The translations under genes were made by a program, and so were the position numbers. From Curvibacter gracilis ATCC BAA-807 (lineage in GTDB: Bacteria; Pseudomonadota; Gammaproteobacteria; Burkholderiales; Burkholderiaceae_C): DNA of 64,000 nt. Below the pieces are notes generated by a model, which was not told the origin of the DNA, ran no database searches, and was given only the letters and a program-made list of their open reading frames with translations. This document shows, piece after piece, positions 55,358 through 63,476 of this stretch. Position 1 is the first letter of the stretch; every line of letters starts with the position of its first letter. The DNA lies in assembly GCF_000518645.1 (NCBI RefSeq), contig NZ_JADZ01000006.1:372001-436000 (forward strand). The letters are read 5' to 3'.

Positions 55358-56201
55358 CGTCCGGTACCCCCGACATCAAGGCGCCACTTGAGCCGCCTTA
55401 TTTCGCTGCCGGGACAAACTCGGATCTCGCTGCCGCTCAGCGCCATCGCTGAATGGCGAACGGTACCTGTGTACACGCGCCCGGCTTCGATGGAAGGTGT
55501 TGGGCGTTCAGACCTCCTCGATCTGGTTTGACCCATGCAGCCACGCGGCAGCCGTGCTGATTGGATCGACGCCATCACAGGGCCTCCGAGCACATGCCGT
55601 TGGGCCCTCGCCTTTGCGTTTTCAAGGGGCACTGGAGCAAAGACCCAGAATGTCAGCCACACTCAGGCGAGAGAAACAGGGTGTCGATTCTGATCCGCGC
55701 TTGGCCCATTCTTGGGCTCTGCGACGGCTCTGGCCGTGATGCCAGTTTGAACCCGTCAAACTTTCGAAAAGAAAAATCGGTCTCGTTGGCAAGGTTCTGC
55801 CCAGGCCCACAAGTAGCAGACATTCAGACTGTCTTGGTCGAACAGAGCCTACCGCCTGGGTACGGGCCACTGGGCTGATGAGAATAGTACTTTGCAACCT
55901 GCTAGACTGGGGTGCGCATTTTTAGTAACAAGGTGTTGAAATATTGGTTTTTAATATGCCTCCGAATGGTCTGTTGCCATCGACGGTCAGGGCGCTTCCG
56001 GATCAATTTTGTGAGATTGTGTGCCTTTTTCAGCCTCTGAATTTTGATAAACCATTTCTAGACCGTTTCCTCGGGGGGAGGTAGCCAGATGAGCAATGAT
56101 CGTTCCATGTTGTGCAAGCTTATGGTTGTACGTTGGAGGGGCGAATGCTCCTGTGCTCTTGGCTTGTTTTTCTCTTTTTTATTCTCCTGCGGTGATATGG
56201 A
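55358..56201. other. 844-bp non-coding junction with falling GC content
   Basis: No convincing gene is seen. The first 550 bp hold several short overlapping frames on both strands without family resemblance. They include a minus-strand frame from 55662 reading GTVRHSAMALSGSEIRVCPG, which looks like decayed coding sequence, possibly from an insertion element, but I cannot assign it. From about 55880 the DNA becomes markedly AT-rich and would contain the promoter of the glycosylation cassette. No tRNA, long inverted repeat or attachment site is apparent by eye. Confidence 0.5.
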
Positions 56202-58121
56202 ATGAAGCCGATACAGCAAGCTAGTTCGTTGCCAGAACCGGAGAAGAGGGCGGAAAATTTCTGGGGTCTATGGTCTGTTGCTCTTTGTGCTTTGCCGCTT
56301 ATTAGTTTTGGGTTGAGCCTGATTTCTTGGCTTTCCAATGGCGTTGACCTTCCAAATTATGATGATTGGCGTTTTCTCGATAATGAAAACCTCGGCAAGT
56401 TCAGCCTGTCTCGATTTTTAACAATCGGTGGCGGAACTCTTGCACCGGTAGGTTATTTTTTGGATGATGTGGCACAAAAGTTTCTGCATGGAAATTCGGT
56501 TGCCTATCAGGTGCTCAGCTATTTGGTTGTGATGGGGTCGCTGCTGTCGCTGCAGTGGGTTATTTTGCGACGAGTCCTGCGGGATTTTGTTTTGTGCGCT
56601 GCATGCTTTTCTTTGACTCTGTTCATGCTGCAGCCAGGATCCTATTGGGGCTCGCAGAACTTGGCTTACCATCAGGCGCTGCCGTTGGTATTTATCCTCG
56701 GTATTATTCGCTTGATGCTGGCGGATTCTCTACTGGATCGCTACCGACAGCCTCTTGTTTTTATTTTGGGCTTGCTTGCCGGAATCGCCTACATCTCGGG
56801 TGCCTTTGCGATATTGGCGACAGGTATTTTCTTTCTTTGCTTTTCATGGGCGTTGCTTCATAAGTCCAACAAAGCTGGAGTCTCTCTGAGGCGGGCTGGA
56901 GCAATCCTGACGTTGATCGGGTTGATAACTGCTTTTGAGCATTGTTACTGGGCATTGATTCCGCGCAATGGCGTAGATCCTCATCCAGTGCCTAAAGCTT
57001 GGCCCTACGAACCAGATTTCTGGTGGTATTTGCTTGGCAAGCTGGGGCGAGCCTTGTTGCTGCCGGGCGGGTCGCCTGGTTTTTCTCTTGCCTTGTCATT
57101 GTTCGTGGGTTGCGCAATCGTCCTTTCCATGTGCTGGGGCGTGTGGCATCTGATGCGTTCAGACCAAGTCGATCAGCCATCGATTCATTTGATGAGCGTC
57201 ATCGGGCCTTTGTTTTTTGGCGTCTCTGTTTACTTGTTGATGGTGGCTGTTGGTCGCACCCATTGGCGACCGGCTGAAATCCAGTTACCTCTGGAGATCT
57301 TCGGCTTTGGCATGCAGCGATTTCATTATTTCTGGGTCACATTGTGGTGGCCCTGGTGTGCTGGCGTTGCCTGCTTTCTTATCTTGCGGTCTCGGCCAAT
57401 GTCAATGACATGGCTGCGACGAATCAGCCTACCCCTGGCGACTCTTTTCGTGGTTTATGCGATCCACGCTGGCGCATTGGAGCATGATCGATATTTTCGG
57501 GATGTCACTGGATCTCAATTGGCACTTCGTGAGTGTCTGATCAAGCGGCTTCAAGAGGGCCGTCCACTGCAATGCCCACAGGTTGATTTTCTGCCTGACC
57601 TTTCTCGCTCCTATGCCTATGCCCGAGGAATTCAGGCATCGTTTGTCCGTTCTGTGCCTATCCTGCCAACGCCTGACGAATCCACTTTGGCGCCCAGCTG
57701 GTACAAATTCTCCAGGGACAAGGCTCTGGTACAGGCCTCATGGCGAAATGCGACGTCACAGCGCGGGGAACAGGATTTTGAAACTATCCATGGTCAGAAC
57801 CCCCAGCTATGGCTGCATATGCCTGCGGTGCTGCCAATGACCACCTGCAGAGTTTTGGAAATCGCTGTTCAGATGCAGAGTCGTCAAGATGATGTGGTGC
57901 GGGTCTATTCCCCCATAGGACCAGAAGATGAGTTCCAGATGGCCCGGTCGCTGGCGCTCCCTGTCCATGCGCTGCAAGACGAGAAGTTCGAGACATTGAA
58001 CTTTATTTTGGAAAGTTCAGTGGGTTTTGGTCATAGAGTACGCATTGACTTGGCGGCGGCAAGCCCATCGATTCGCTTAAAAGACGTCGACCTGCGCTGC
58101 AAACTCAAAGTGCTTCCTTGA
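56202..58121 (+). CDS. Large multi-spanning membrane protein, GT-C/GtrC-like, function unassigned
   Basis: A 639-residue protein with around ten to twelve membrane helices (residues about 25-450) and a roughly 190-residue hydrophilic C-terminal domain. I do not recognise a named family. A first extracytoplasmic loop with LPNYDDWRFLD places two Asp residues where GT-C glycosyltransferases keep their catalytic acid. The helix layout and neighbours (GtrB-like transferase, GtrA-like flippase) suggest a GtrC-type enzyme moving a sugar from a lipid carrier onto surface glycan in the periplasm. Codon use is AT-richer than in the flanks. The ribosome binding site is weak. Role is inferred from architecture and position. 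Confidence 0.65.
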   Translation: MKPIQQASSLPEPEKRAENFWGLWSVALCALPLISFGLSLISWLSNGVDLPNYDDWRFLDNENLGKFSLSRFLTIGGGTLAPVGYFLDDVAQKFLHGNSVAYQVLSYLVVMGSLLSLQWVILRRVLRDFVLCAACFSLTLFMLQPGSYWGSQNLAYHQALPLVFILGIIRLMLADSLLDRYRQPLVFILGLLAGIAYISGAFAILATGIFFLCFSWALLHKSNKAGVSLRRAGAILTLIGLITAFEHCYWALIPRNGVDPHPVPKAWPYEPDFWWYLLGKLGRALLLPGGSPGFSLALSLFVGCAIVLSMCWGVWHLMRSDQVDQPSIHLMSVIGPLFFGVSVYLLMVAVGRTHWRPAEIQLPLEIFGFGMQRFHYFWVTLWWPWCAGVACFLILRSRPMSMTWLRRISLPLATLFVVYAIHAGALEHDRYFRDVTGSQLALRECLIKRLQEGRPLQCPQVDFLPDLSRSYAYARGIQASFVRSVPILPTPDESTLAPSWYKFSRDKALVQASWRNATSQRGEQDFETIHGQNPQLWLHMPAVLPMTTCRVLEIAVQMQSRQDDVVRVYSPIGPEDEFQMARSLALPVHALQDEKFETLNFILESSVGFGHRVRIDLAAASPSIRLKDVDLRCKLKVLP

Positions 58122-58186
58122 CGGCCTCACTTTTCACGATTTCTTGACCGATCTGCTCACATGCGGGTCATTTATTTTATTGAGTT

Positions 58187-59281
58187 GTGCAAAAGATCAA
58201 CAATCTTGCGATCCGATTGGCCCGCTATCGACCTTTGCTGGAGGAGGCGACCCAACGTGTCTTAGCCAGTGGATGGCTGGTACTGGGACCTGAGACTGCT
58301 GCGTTTGAAAAAGAATTTGCAGCCTATGTGGGTGTGGACTTCGCCGTAGGGGTGGCCAATGGCTCCGATGCAATTGAATTGGCATTGCGTGCGCTCGGGG
58401 TCGAGCCTGGCGATGTCGTGGCAACGGTGGCCAATGCGGGCATGTACACCTGTGGCAGCATTCTTCATCTTGGGGCCCAGCCCTTCTTCATGGACGTTGA
58501 TTTGCAGACCCAGTGCGCATCGATTGCTGAAGTTGAAGCCGCGCTGCATTCAGGGGTCAGGGCAGTTGTCGTCACCCACTTGTACGGTCGGGCTGTACCG
58601 GGCATTGAGTTGATGGCCAAGCTCTGCGCTGACCGCGGCGTTCCCTTGATCGAGGACTGTGCGCAGGCCCATGGGGCCTGTGTTGACGGTCGTCGGGTGG
58701 GGGCGTTTGGCGATGCCGCCTGCTTCAGCTTTTACCCTACCAAAAATCTAGGTGGGCTAGGCGACGGCGGCGCCGTGGTTTGCCGCGATCAGAAAACCGA
58801 GCTGGCTTTGCGCCAGTTGCGCCAGTATGGCTGGAGCCAGAAATACAAAGTGACCTGTCCCGGGGGCAGGAACAGCCGCCTGGATGAATTGCAGTCTGCG
58901 TATTTGAGGGTCTTTCTGCCTCATCTGGACAGGGACAATGCAAGTCGGCGTCATTGGGGCCATTGCTATGAACGCGGTTTGAAAAATCCGTGGGTCAAGG
59001 TGCCGACAGATCTTGGCGAGAATCACGTCGTGCATCTGTTCGTCGTGCTGGTCGAGGCACGAGAATCCTTGGCGGCGCACCTGCACCAATGCGGCGTCGC
59101 AACAGATGTCCACTATCCGATCCCTGATCATCAGCAACCCATTTTGGCGGGCAACACCGTCAGGGCCCTGCCTTGCACAGAACTGCTGGCCAAGCAGGTT
59201 CTGACCCTTCCTTGTTATCCAGAAATGACGGAGCAAGAGGTGGCCCATGTTGTTGAATCAGTGAACAGTTGGCGACCATGA
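58187..59281 (+). CDS. DegT/DnrJ/EryC1 sugar aminotransferase (FdtB/QdtB-like)
   Basis: A 364-residue PLP-dependent nucleotide-sugar aminotransferase. K186 in SFYPTKNLGGLGDGGAVV binds PLP. GSDAIELALRALGV (near residue 59), PLIEDCAQAHGA (near 153) and GGRNSRLDELQSAYL are family signatures. With the FdtC-FdtA fusion two genes downstream it most likely aminates dTDP-3-keto-6-deoxyhexose at C3, as FdtB/QdtB do. The start is a GTG with a poor ribosome binding site, consistent with transferred DNA. The stop overlaps the next start by ATGA. Confidence 0.87.
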   Translation: MQKINNLAIRLARYRPLLEEATQRVLASGWLVLGPETAAFEKEFAAYVGVDFAVGVANGSDAIELALRALGVEPGDVVATVANAGMYTCGSILHLGAQPFFMDVDLQTQCASIAEVEAALHSGVRAVVVTHLYGRAVPGIELMAKLCADRGVPLIEDCAQAHGACVDGRRVGAFGDAACFSFYPTKNLGGLGDGGAVVCRDQKTELALRQLRQYGWSQKYKVTCPGGRNSRLDELQSAYLRVFLPHLDRDNASRRHWGHCYERGLKNPWVKVPTDLGENHVVHLFVVLVEARESLAAHLHQCGVATDVHYPIPDHQQPILAGNTVRALPCTELLAKQVLTLPCYPEMTEQEVAHVVESVNSWRP

Positions 59282-60210
59282 AATATTCAGTCGTGATACC
59301 GATCTATGGCAATGAGGAGTCATTGCCTGATTTGTTCAAGGTTTTATCGGACCTGAATACTGCGTTGGATGGTTTGTTGGAAGCAGTGTTTGTCATCGAT
59401 GGCAGTCCTGATCGCAGCTTTGAACGAGTGCGGGAGGCCTTGCCCCACTTCACTTTCGCGGCTCAGTTGCTCGTTCACTCGCGGAACTTCGGCTCCTTTG
59501 CTGCCATCCGCACAGGCTTGGCGACAGCACGGGGCACTTACTTTGGAGTCATGGCGGCCGACCTCCAGGAACCGCCGCAATTGCTGCTTGAATTCTTCGA
59601 TCTGCTTGACCGTGACGTCTGCGACGTGGTTCTAGGCACGCGTATTTCCCGCAAGGATCCCTTGCTGAGTCGCATGACCTCTGGCCTTTTTTGGGCTTTG
59701 TACCGGCGCTGGATCGTGCCTGAAATGCCCCCAGGAGGAGTTGATATTTTTGGCTGCAATCGCGAATTCAAAGAGCAGATTCTGAAACTGGAGGAGTCCC
59801 GGTCCTCGTTGATTGCTTTGATCTTTTGGCTTGGATTTCGACGCGAACTCATCGGTTACGAGCGGAGAGCACGAGTTCATGGTAAATCGGCCTGGAGTTT
59901 CCGTAAAAAGGCTGAATACATGCTGGACAGCGTTTTTGCATTCACTGATTACCCAATCAGATTGCTGATCCGTCTGGGGAGCGTGGGGGTTCTTGTTTCA
60001 TTGTTGCTCAGTGTCTTTGTGGTGGTTGCCAAGATATCCGGCCTGATTCCGGTGCCGGGTTACGCAGCAACAATGCTGACAGTGCTTTTTTTAGGCGGCC
60101 TCAATCTCCTGGGTATTGGGGTTGTCGGTAATTATGCTTGGCGCACCTATGAGAATACAAAACAGAGGCCATTGTCGATCGTAGCCAGAAAATTCAAAAA
60201 TGATCTCTGA
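59278..60210 (+). CDS. Family 2 glycosyltransferase with C-terminal membrane helices (GtrB/ArnC-like)
   Basis: A 310-residue transferase. The GT-A domain has [20 protein letters not shown] at the start, [13 protein letters not shown] (near residue 38) and [17 protein letters not shown] with the DxQ metal region (near 93). Two C-terminal membrane helices (about 232-255 and 262-290) end in [14 protein letters not shown], typical of GtrB/DPM1-like enzymes that load a sugar from a nucleotide onto polyprenyl phosphate at the cytoplasmic face. ATG 59278 overlaps the preceding stop. Confidence 0.9.
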   Translation: MKYSVVIPIYGNEESLPDLFKVLSDLNTALDGLLEAVFVIDGSPDRSFERVREALPHFTFAAQLLVHSRNFGSFAAIRTGLATARGTYFGVMAADLQEPPQLLLEFFDLLDRDVCDVVLGTRISRKDPLLSRMTSGLFWALYRRWIVPEMPPGGVDIFGCNREFKEQILKLEESRSSLIALIFWLGFRRELIGYERRARVHGKSAWSFRKKAEYMLDSVFAFTDYPIRLLIRLGSVGVLVSLLLSVFVVVAKISGLIPVPGYAATMLTVLFLGGLNLLGIGVVGNYAWRTYENTKQRPLSIVARKFKNDL

Positions 60211-60254
60211 TTCAGGTGTGGCCCTCAGAGCATTCCATCATCAATCAAATAAAT

Positions 60255-61226
60255 ATGCCGACGATTCATTCAACAGCTGATGTCCAATCTTTGAAAATAG
60301 GATCGAGGACCCGTATTTGGCAGTATGTTGTGGTGTTGCCTGGGGCCGTGATGGGCGAGGATTGCAACATTTGCTCGCATTGTTTCATCGAAAATGATGT
60401 CGAGTTGGGGCATCGCGTCACTGTCAAATCGGGTGTTCAGTTGTGGGATGGACTGCGTGTGGCGGATGATGTTTTCATTGGCCCCAACGCCAGCTTTTCA
60501 AATGACAAGTTTCCTCGCTCCCGTCAGCAACCGGAGAAGTTTTTAAAAACGATCATCGAAAAGGGCGCTTCCATCGGTGCTGGTGCCAGTATCCTGCCCG
60601 GGATTGTGATCGGCCAAGGGGCCATGGTTGGTGCTGGCGCGGTGGTGACCAAGTCGGTCCCTCCGAATGCCATAGTGATGGGTAATCCTGCGAGAATTAC
60701 CGGATATTCAAATGCTCAGACACCTGTCCGTGATGGCGTAGAGCAGGTTTTGTCGGCTCCATTATTTTCTGACTCCGATCCAAAAGAAAAGCCCGCTTCC
60801 TATTCTCTGACGGTGCGTGGCGTCACCATGCATCACCTGAGACTGGTTAAGGATATGCGTGGTGATTTGTCAGTTGGTGATTTTGAGTCGCAAATTCCAT
60901 TTGCGCCGAAGCGCTACTTTTTGGTATTCAACGTTCCAAGCGAAAAGACCAGAGGCGAGCATGCGCATCGAGAATGCCATCAATTCCTCATCTGTGTGAG
61001 AGGCCGCTGTTCGGTCATGGTGGACGATGGCCAGCAGCGCATGGAGGTGATGCTGGACAACCCTGCGGCAGGTCTCTATCTGCCGCCCATGGTCTGGGGG
61101 ACCCAATACAAATACTCACAAGATGCCATCTTGTTGGTTTTTGCATCGCACTCCTATGATCCAGCAGACTATGTCAGGGATTACACGGAGTTCATGGCAT
61201 TGACCTCCCTGACGAGCACCCGATGA
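60255..61226 (+). CDS. Bifunctional WxcM-like protein: hexapeptide N-acetyltransferase fused to dTDP-4-keto-6-deoxyhexose 3,4-ketoisomerase
   Basis: A 323-residue fusion. Residues about 1-155 form a left-handed beta-helix acetyltransferase ([50 protein letters not shown] and [28 protein letters not shown]) like FdtC. Residues about 190-320 form a cupin like FdtA, with catalytic His pair H236/H238 in RGEHAH and [16 protein letters not shown]. Xanthomonas WxcM has the same fusion. The pathway would isomerise the keto sugar, aminate it with the DegT protein and acetylate it to dTDP-Fuc3NAc or dTDP-Qui3NAc. Start ATG 60255 matches the family N-terminus; a GTG at 60216 is less likely. Confidence 0.88.
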   Translation: MPTIHSTADVQSLKIGSRTRIWQYVVVLPGAVMGEDCNICSHCFIENDVELGHRVTVKSGVQLWDGLRVADDVFIGPNASFSNDKFPRSRQQPEKFLKTIIEKGASIGAGASILPGIVIGQGAMVGAGAVVTKSVPPNAIVMGNPARITGYSNAQTPVRDGVEQVLSAPLFSDSDPKEKPASYSLTVRGVTMHHLRLVKDMRGDLSVGDFESQIPFAPKRYFLVFNVPSEKTRGEHAHRECHQFLICVRGRCSVMVDDGQQRMEVMLDNPAAGLYLPPMVWGTQYKYSQDAILLVFASHSYDPADYVRDYTEFMALTSLTSTR

Positions 61227-61624
61227 AGGCATCCTGGCGAGAGCGCTTGGGACGTGTGATTCGCTTTGTGTTGAGCGGAGTCGCCAATACAGGCTTGTCA
61301 TGGATGATCTATTTGGCGCTCAAGAACTGGATGCATTACCAACTTGCCTTCGCCATAGCCTACGCATCAGGCATCTTGATCTCATACTGCTTGAATGCTC
61401 TCTGGGTATTCAAGGTAGGGCTCTCCTGGCGAGGCGTTTTTTCCTATCCCTGGATCTATCTTGTTCAATATGCTTTATCGGCCCCCCTGTTGTCCGTTTT
61501 GATCGAGGGCTTTCAGCAGAGCCGAGTTTGGGCGCCACTTGAGGTCACAGCCATGATGGTTCCACTCAATTATTTTTTGGGCAAGGGGGTGCTGATGCTT
61601 GCCAAGCCTAAGGATCGAGCGTGA
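61223..61624 (+). CDS. GtrA-family membrane protein (polyprenyl-linked sugar flippase type)
   Basis: A 133-residue protein with four membrane helices. It opens with [50 protein letters not shown], which contains the GtrA signature of a conserved Asn and the F/Y-x-x-N-x-x-W-V-F block. GtrA proteins are thought to flip polyprenyl-phosphate sugars made by GtrB. The start overlaps the preceding stop (ATGA), making it the last gene of the cassette. The 120-bp gap afterwards holds nothing recognisable and returns to high GC. Confidence 0.9.
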   Translation: MKASWRERLGRVIRFVLSGVANTGLSWMIYLALKNWMHYQLAFAIAYASGILISYCLNALWVFKVGLSWRGVFSYPWIYLVQYALSAPLLSVLIEGFQQSRVWAPLEVTAMMVPLNYFLGKGVLMLAKPKDRA

Positions 61625-61744
61625 GAGGAGAGGGGTCTCACCAAAGAAGGCTGGTTTGGACTGCATTCAATTGCCCGGTGGTCGCGTCTGTCGCCGAGGA
61701 TTTCACACGGCGCCGCGGGTCAGCTTTGCGGTGGACGACCGGGC

Positions 61745-62092
61745 TCAGTCCGCATAAAGCTGCAGCAAGGCCACACCAGCCATGATCAGGCCCAGGCCGA
61801 GCAGGCTGGGCCAGTTCAGGCGCTGGCCATGCACTGCCCAGGCGATCACGGTGATGAGCGCGATGCCCACCCCCGACCACACCGCGTAGGCCACGCCCAC
61901 CGGCATCACCTTGAGCGTGAGCGACAGCAGGTAAAAGGCCAGGCCATAGCCCAGCACCACGGCCAGCGAGGGGCCAAGCCGGGTGAAGCCCTCGGACGAC
62001 TTCATGAAGCTGGTGCCGATCACCTCGGCCACGATGGCGGTGCCCAGCAGCAGCCAGCGGTTGACCGAGGCCAGTTCGGGGAGGTCATTCAT
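61745..62092 (-). CDS. Small multidrug resistance (SMR) transporter
   Basis: A 115-residue four-helix membrane protein of the EmrE/QacE/SugE family. The proton- and drug-binding Glu lies in [24 protein letters not shown] (E23), and [21 protein letters not shown] is the conserved third helix. The wording [10 protein letters not shown] and the W-S-G-x-G motif favour an EmrE-like drug exporter over guanidinium exporters, but I cannot exclude the latter. It lies 69 bp downstream of the glutathione S-transferase gene on the same strand, and a hairpin separates them. Confidence 0.9.
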   Translation of the reverse strand: MNDLPELASVNRWLLLGTAIVAEVIGTSFMKSSEGFTRLGPSLAVVLGYGLAFYLLSLTLKVMPVGVAYAVWSGVGIALITVIAWAVHGQRLNWPSLLGLGLIMAGVALLQLYAD

Positions 62093-62108
62093 CGGTTGTT
62101 CCAGCGCG

Positions 62109-62151
62109 CCCGTGTCGCGCCGCCTCCAAGGGGGGCAGCAGTCGACACGGG
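62109..62151. repeat. Hairpin element between GST and SMR genes
   Basis: CCCGTGTCG (62109-62117) and CGACACGGG (62143-62151) form a perfect 9-bp stem around a 25-nt interior that itself holds CCGCCTCC and GGGGGGC. The whole intergenic space is this structure. It looks like a short intergenic repeat of the kind scattered in Comamonadaceae genomes, or a processing/attenuator stem. No T-tract is present on either strand. Confidence 0.45.
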
Positions 62152-62160
62152 ACAGCCTCT

Positions 62161-62784
62161 TCAGGCGCCGGTCGCCAAAGCCTGTTGCACGCCGGGCCGT
62201 TGCAGCAGGCGCTCGCGGTGGGCCACCACCTTGGGGAACTGGGCAATGTCCACGCCGTCGCTGGCCAGCCAGGTGGAGACGGTGTACAGGTAGGCATCGG
62301 CCACCGAGTAGGTGTCGCCCAGCACCCAGGGGCCTTGCAGGTAGTGTTTTTCGATCAGCTGGAAGTTCTCGGTCATGTTGGCGGCCACCTTGCGCTGCAT
62401 GCCGGCAATGGCTTCGGGCTCGTCGGCCCAGCGCGAGGCGCGCGGCCGGTGCGCATGGTTGATGTGCACGGTCGAGCACAGGTAGCTGTTCACCTCCTGC
62501 ATGCGGGCCAGCAGGAAGGGGTTGTCAAGCGGGGCCAGGCCTGCGTCGGGGAAGCGCTGGGCCACGTACAGCAGCAGGGCCGGGGTCTCGGTCAGCACGC
62601 CTTGTTCGGTGACCAGGGCTGGCACGCGCCCCTTGGGGTTGACCGCCAGGTATTCGGGCGAGCGCTGCTGGGCCTCGGCGAAATTGACGCGCAGCAGTTC
62701 ATGGCCGGCCTGGGCTTCGGTCAGGGCGATGTGGACGGCCAGGGCGCAGGTGCCTGGGGCGAAATAAAGCTGCAGACGGGACAT
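62161..62784 (-). CDS. Glutathione S-transferase, beta-class-like
   Basis: A 207-residue cytosolic GST. The thioredoxin-like N-domain has [18 protein letters not shown], with C13 in the position of the catalytic Cys of bacterial beta-class enzymes. The glutathione-binding [30 protein letters not shown] (near 49-78) carries the cis-Pro and the ETPA motif. The helical C-domain has [22 protein letters not shown], the N-capping box. It conjugates electrophiles or reduces peroxides. It is probably co-transcribed with the SMR pump gene. Confidence 0.93.
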   Translation of the reverse strand: MSRLQLYFAPGTCALAVHIALTEAQAGHELLRVNFAEAQQRSPEYLAVNPKGRVPALVTEQGVLTETPALLLYVAQRFPDAGLAPLDNPFLLARMQEVNSYLCSTVHINHAHRPRASRWADEPEAIAGMQRKVAANMTENFQLIEKHYLQGPWVLGDTYSVADAYLYTVSTWLASDGVDIAQFPKVVAHRERLLQRPGVQQALATGA

Positions 62785-62849
62785 GAGGGCTCCGGTGAGG
62801 GGTTCGATGAGGCAATCGGTGGCGGCACCTCAGCCGGCCGGGCCAGGGT

Positions 62850-63389
62850 TCAGGCGAACAGGCTGAGGCGGTTGTCGGTGTCCGAACCCGAGTTTACCGA
62901 GCGGTAGGCGGCCGTGCCGCGCCGCGCCTGGGGGTTGTTGCTTTCTGTGGCCTGCTGCTGGCGCTGGGCGTTGAGTTCGCTCTGGCCGTCGGCCACCAGC
63001 TTGGCGCCCACGGCGGCCACGCGGCGGTCTTGCGGGCTGGGGTCGGCCGGGGCCAGGGCGGCCGACTGGATGCGCTGGCCTTTGTCGATGTTGGCCTCGG
63101 GCTTTTGCTCGCGCGAGGTGTCGATGCCCACCTCGCCCGCCACCGCATAGCGCACACCGTCGGGTCCGGTGGTGTAGGTGTACTGGGCGCCGGTGGTGAC
63201 CACGCCCTGGCCGGCCGAGATGTGGGCCTGCTCGTGGTTGCGCACGCGCAGGTCGGTGGCCTTGAGCGCCGCGACCTGGCGCTGCTGTTCGGGGCTCAGT
63301 TCGGTGCGCGCCGCCGCACTGCTGCGGCTGGCAGTGGCCGGCAGTGGGGGGATGGCAGCGGCAGAGGTGGATGATCCGATCGAGGCCAT
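62850..63389 (-). CDS. Putative metalloprotease, CJM1_0395/SprA-related family
   Basis: A 179-residue protein. The conserved block LSPEQQRQVAALKATDLRVRNHEQAHISAGQGVVTTGAQYTYTTGPDGVRYAVAGEVGIDT (about residues 30-92) defines the family, and NHEQAH matches a zinc-metalloprotease HExxH. The Ser/Ala-rich N-terminus has no clear signal peptide. The C-terminal half is Gln/Ala-rich and probably disordered. Proteolytic activity has been proposed from the motif only; the substrate is unknown. Confidence 0.82.
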   Translation of the reverse strand: MASIGSSTSAAAIPPLPATASRSSAAARTELSPEQQRQVAALKATDLRVRNHEQAHISAGQGVVTTGAQYTYTTGPDGVRYAVAGEVGIDTSREQKPEANIDKGQRIQSAALAPADPSPQDRRVAAVGAKLVADGQSELNAQRQQQATESNNPQARRGTAAYRSVNSGSDTDNRLSLFA

Positions 63390-63476
63390 GGCGGGGGCGA
63401 GCGCCAGCCAGGGCGCAGACCCGCTGGAAGTGAAGCACAGAAGTGCCCGGGTTTCAAGCCGGACGCGTGCTGCGTT

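Noticed and set aside
55358-56201. Insertion sequence or tRNA attachment site at the island edge
   Set aside because: No transposase motif, terminal inverted repeats or tRNA-like cloverleaf could be found by eye; only decayed-looking short frames.
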